Shown in pieces: positions 63,987 through 64,000 of a stretch of 64,000 nt of DNA (positions within the stretch are counted from its first letter, which is position 1; each line of letters begins with the position of its first letter). Origin of the DNA: Burkholderia sp. HI2500 (GTDB lineage Bacteria > Pseudomonadota > Gammaproteobacteria > Burkholderiales > Burkholderiaceae); assembly GCF_002223055.1 (NCBI RefSeq), contig NZ_NKFL01000006.1, positions 2,914,001 through 2,978,000 of the forward strand, read 5' to 3'. The notes under the pieces were generated by a model. The model was not told the origin of the DNA and did no database searches. It saw only the letters and a list, made by a program, of their open reading frames with translations. Both the position numbers and the translations under genes were made by a program.

Positions 63987-64000
63987 GAGGGTCGATGAGA

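Overview
The window is a 64 kb piece of a high-GC betaproteobacterial chromosome. Gene content and protein style point to Burkholderia, most likely the Burkholderia cepacia complex and a secondary replicon: the AcnD/PrpF methylcitrate operon, the HpnA/HpnB/HpnH hopanoid genes, DUF4148 proteins, small H-NS-type proteins and a Tat-exported phospholipase C. This placement is inference; no rRNA, tRNA, IS element, prophage or CRISPR array was seen.

Layout. 1-5.6 kb: the end of a DAHP synthase gene, a PRC-barrel protein, an OsmC/Ohr - NAD(P)-binding - LysR cluster, and a divergent DapF-like epimerase overlapping a SigJ-type sigma factor. 5.8-13 kb: cstA with its YbdD partner, a hemolysin III protein, an MFS exporter coupled to a SnoaL-like protein, a DOPA dioxygenase-like protein and small unknowns. 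13-22.5 kb: hopanoid genes (ispH-hpnH, hpnB, hpnA) with a repeat-built Ala-rich coiled-coil gene among them, then acyP, rarD and opgC. 22.5-33 kb: a peptide-uptake block (POT symporter, XRE-cupin regulator, OppABCDF, OprD-type porin). 33-44 kb: a DedA-rhodanese fusion, phospholipase C, a GNAT enzyme, a thioredoxin-fold protein, a CHMI-family isomerase, and a GntP transporter facing a sigma-54 activator. 44-50 kb: small exported proteins, an H-NS gene, a PatZ-like protein acetyltransferase, a second H-NS-like gene and an unusual non-coding repeat array. 50-64 kb: IclR and FAH genes, a VOC gene with a broken tandem copy facing a CGNR regulator, the prpR / prpB-prpC-acnD-prpF propionate module, an esterase and an acyl-CoA dehydrogenase.

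How the genes work together. The prp module makes and consumes 2-methylcitrate under a PrpR/sigma-54 promoter whose -24/-12 element is visible. The GntP transporter has an equally clear sigma-54 promoter and dyad operators shared with the facing activator. HpnH, HpnA and HpnB act in hopanoid side-chain synthesis, with IspH supplying isoprenoid precursor. Opp, POT and OprD form a coherent peptide-import set.

The most unusual structure is a family of 23-bp iterons (GGTGAG-N6-CRGG-N7). Thirteen head-to-tail copies lie at 48561-48859. Isolated copies lie directly after the H-NS stop codon (45298-45315), at 45599-45638, and at the 3' end of a small gene at 22513-22530. In the gene-sense orientation every copy reads CTCCYG...CTCACC. 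I know of no described element of this kind.
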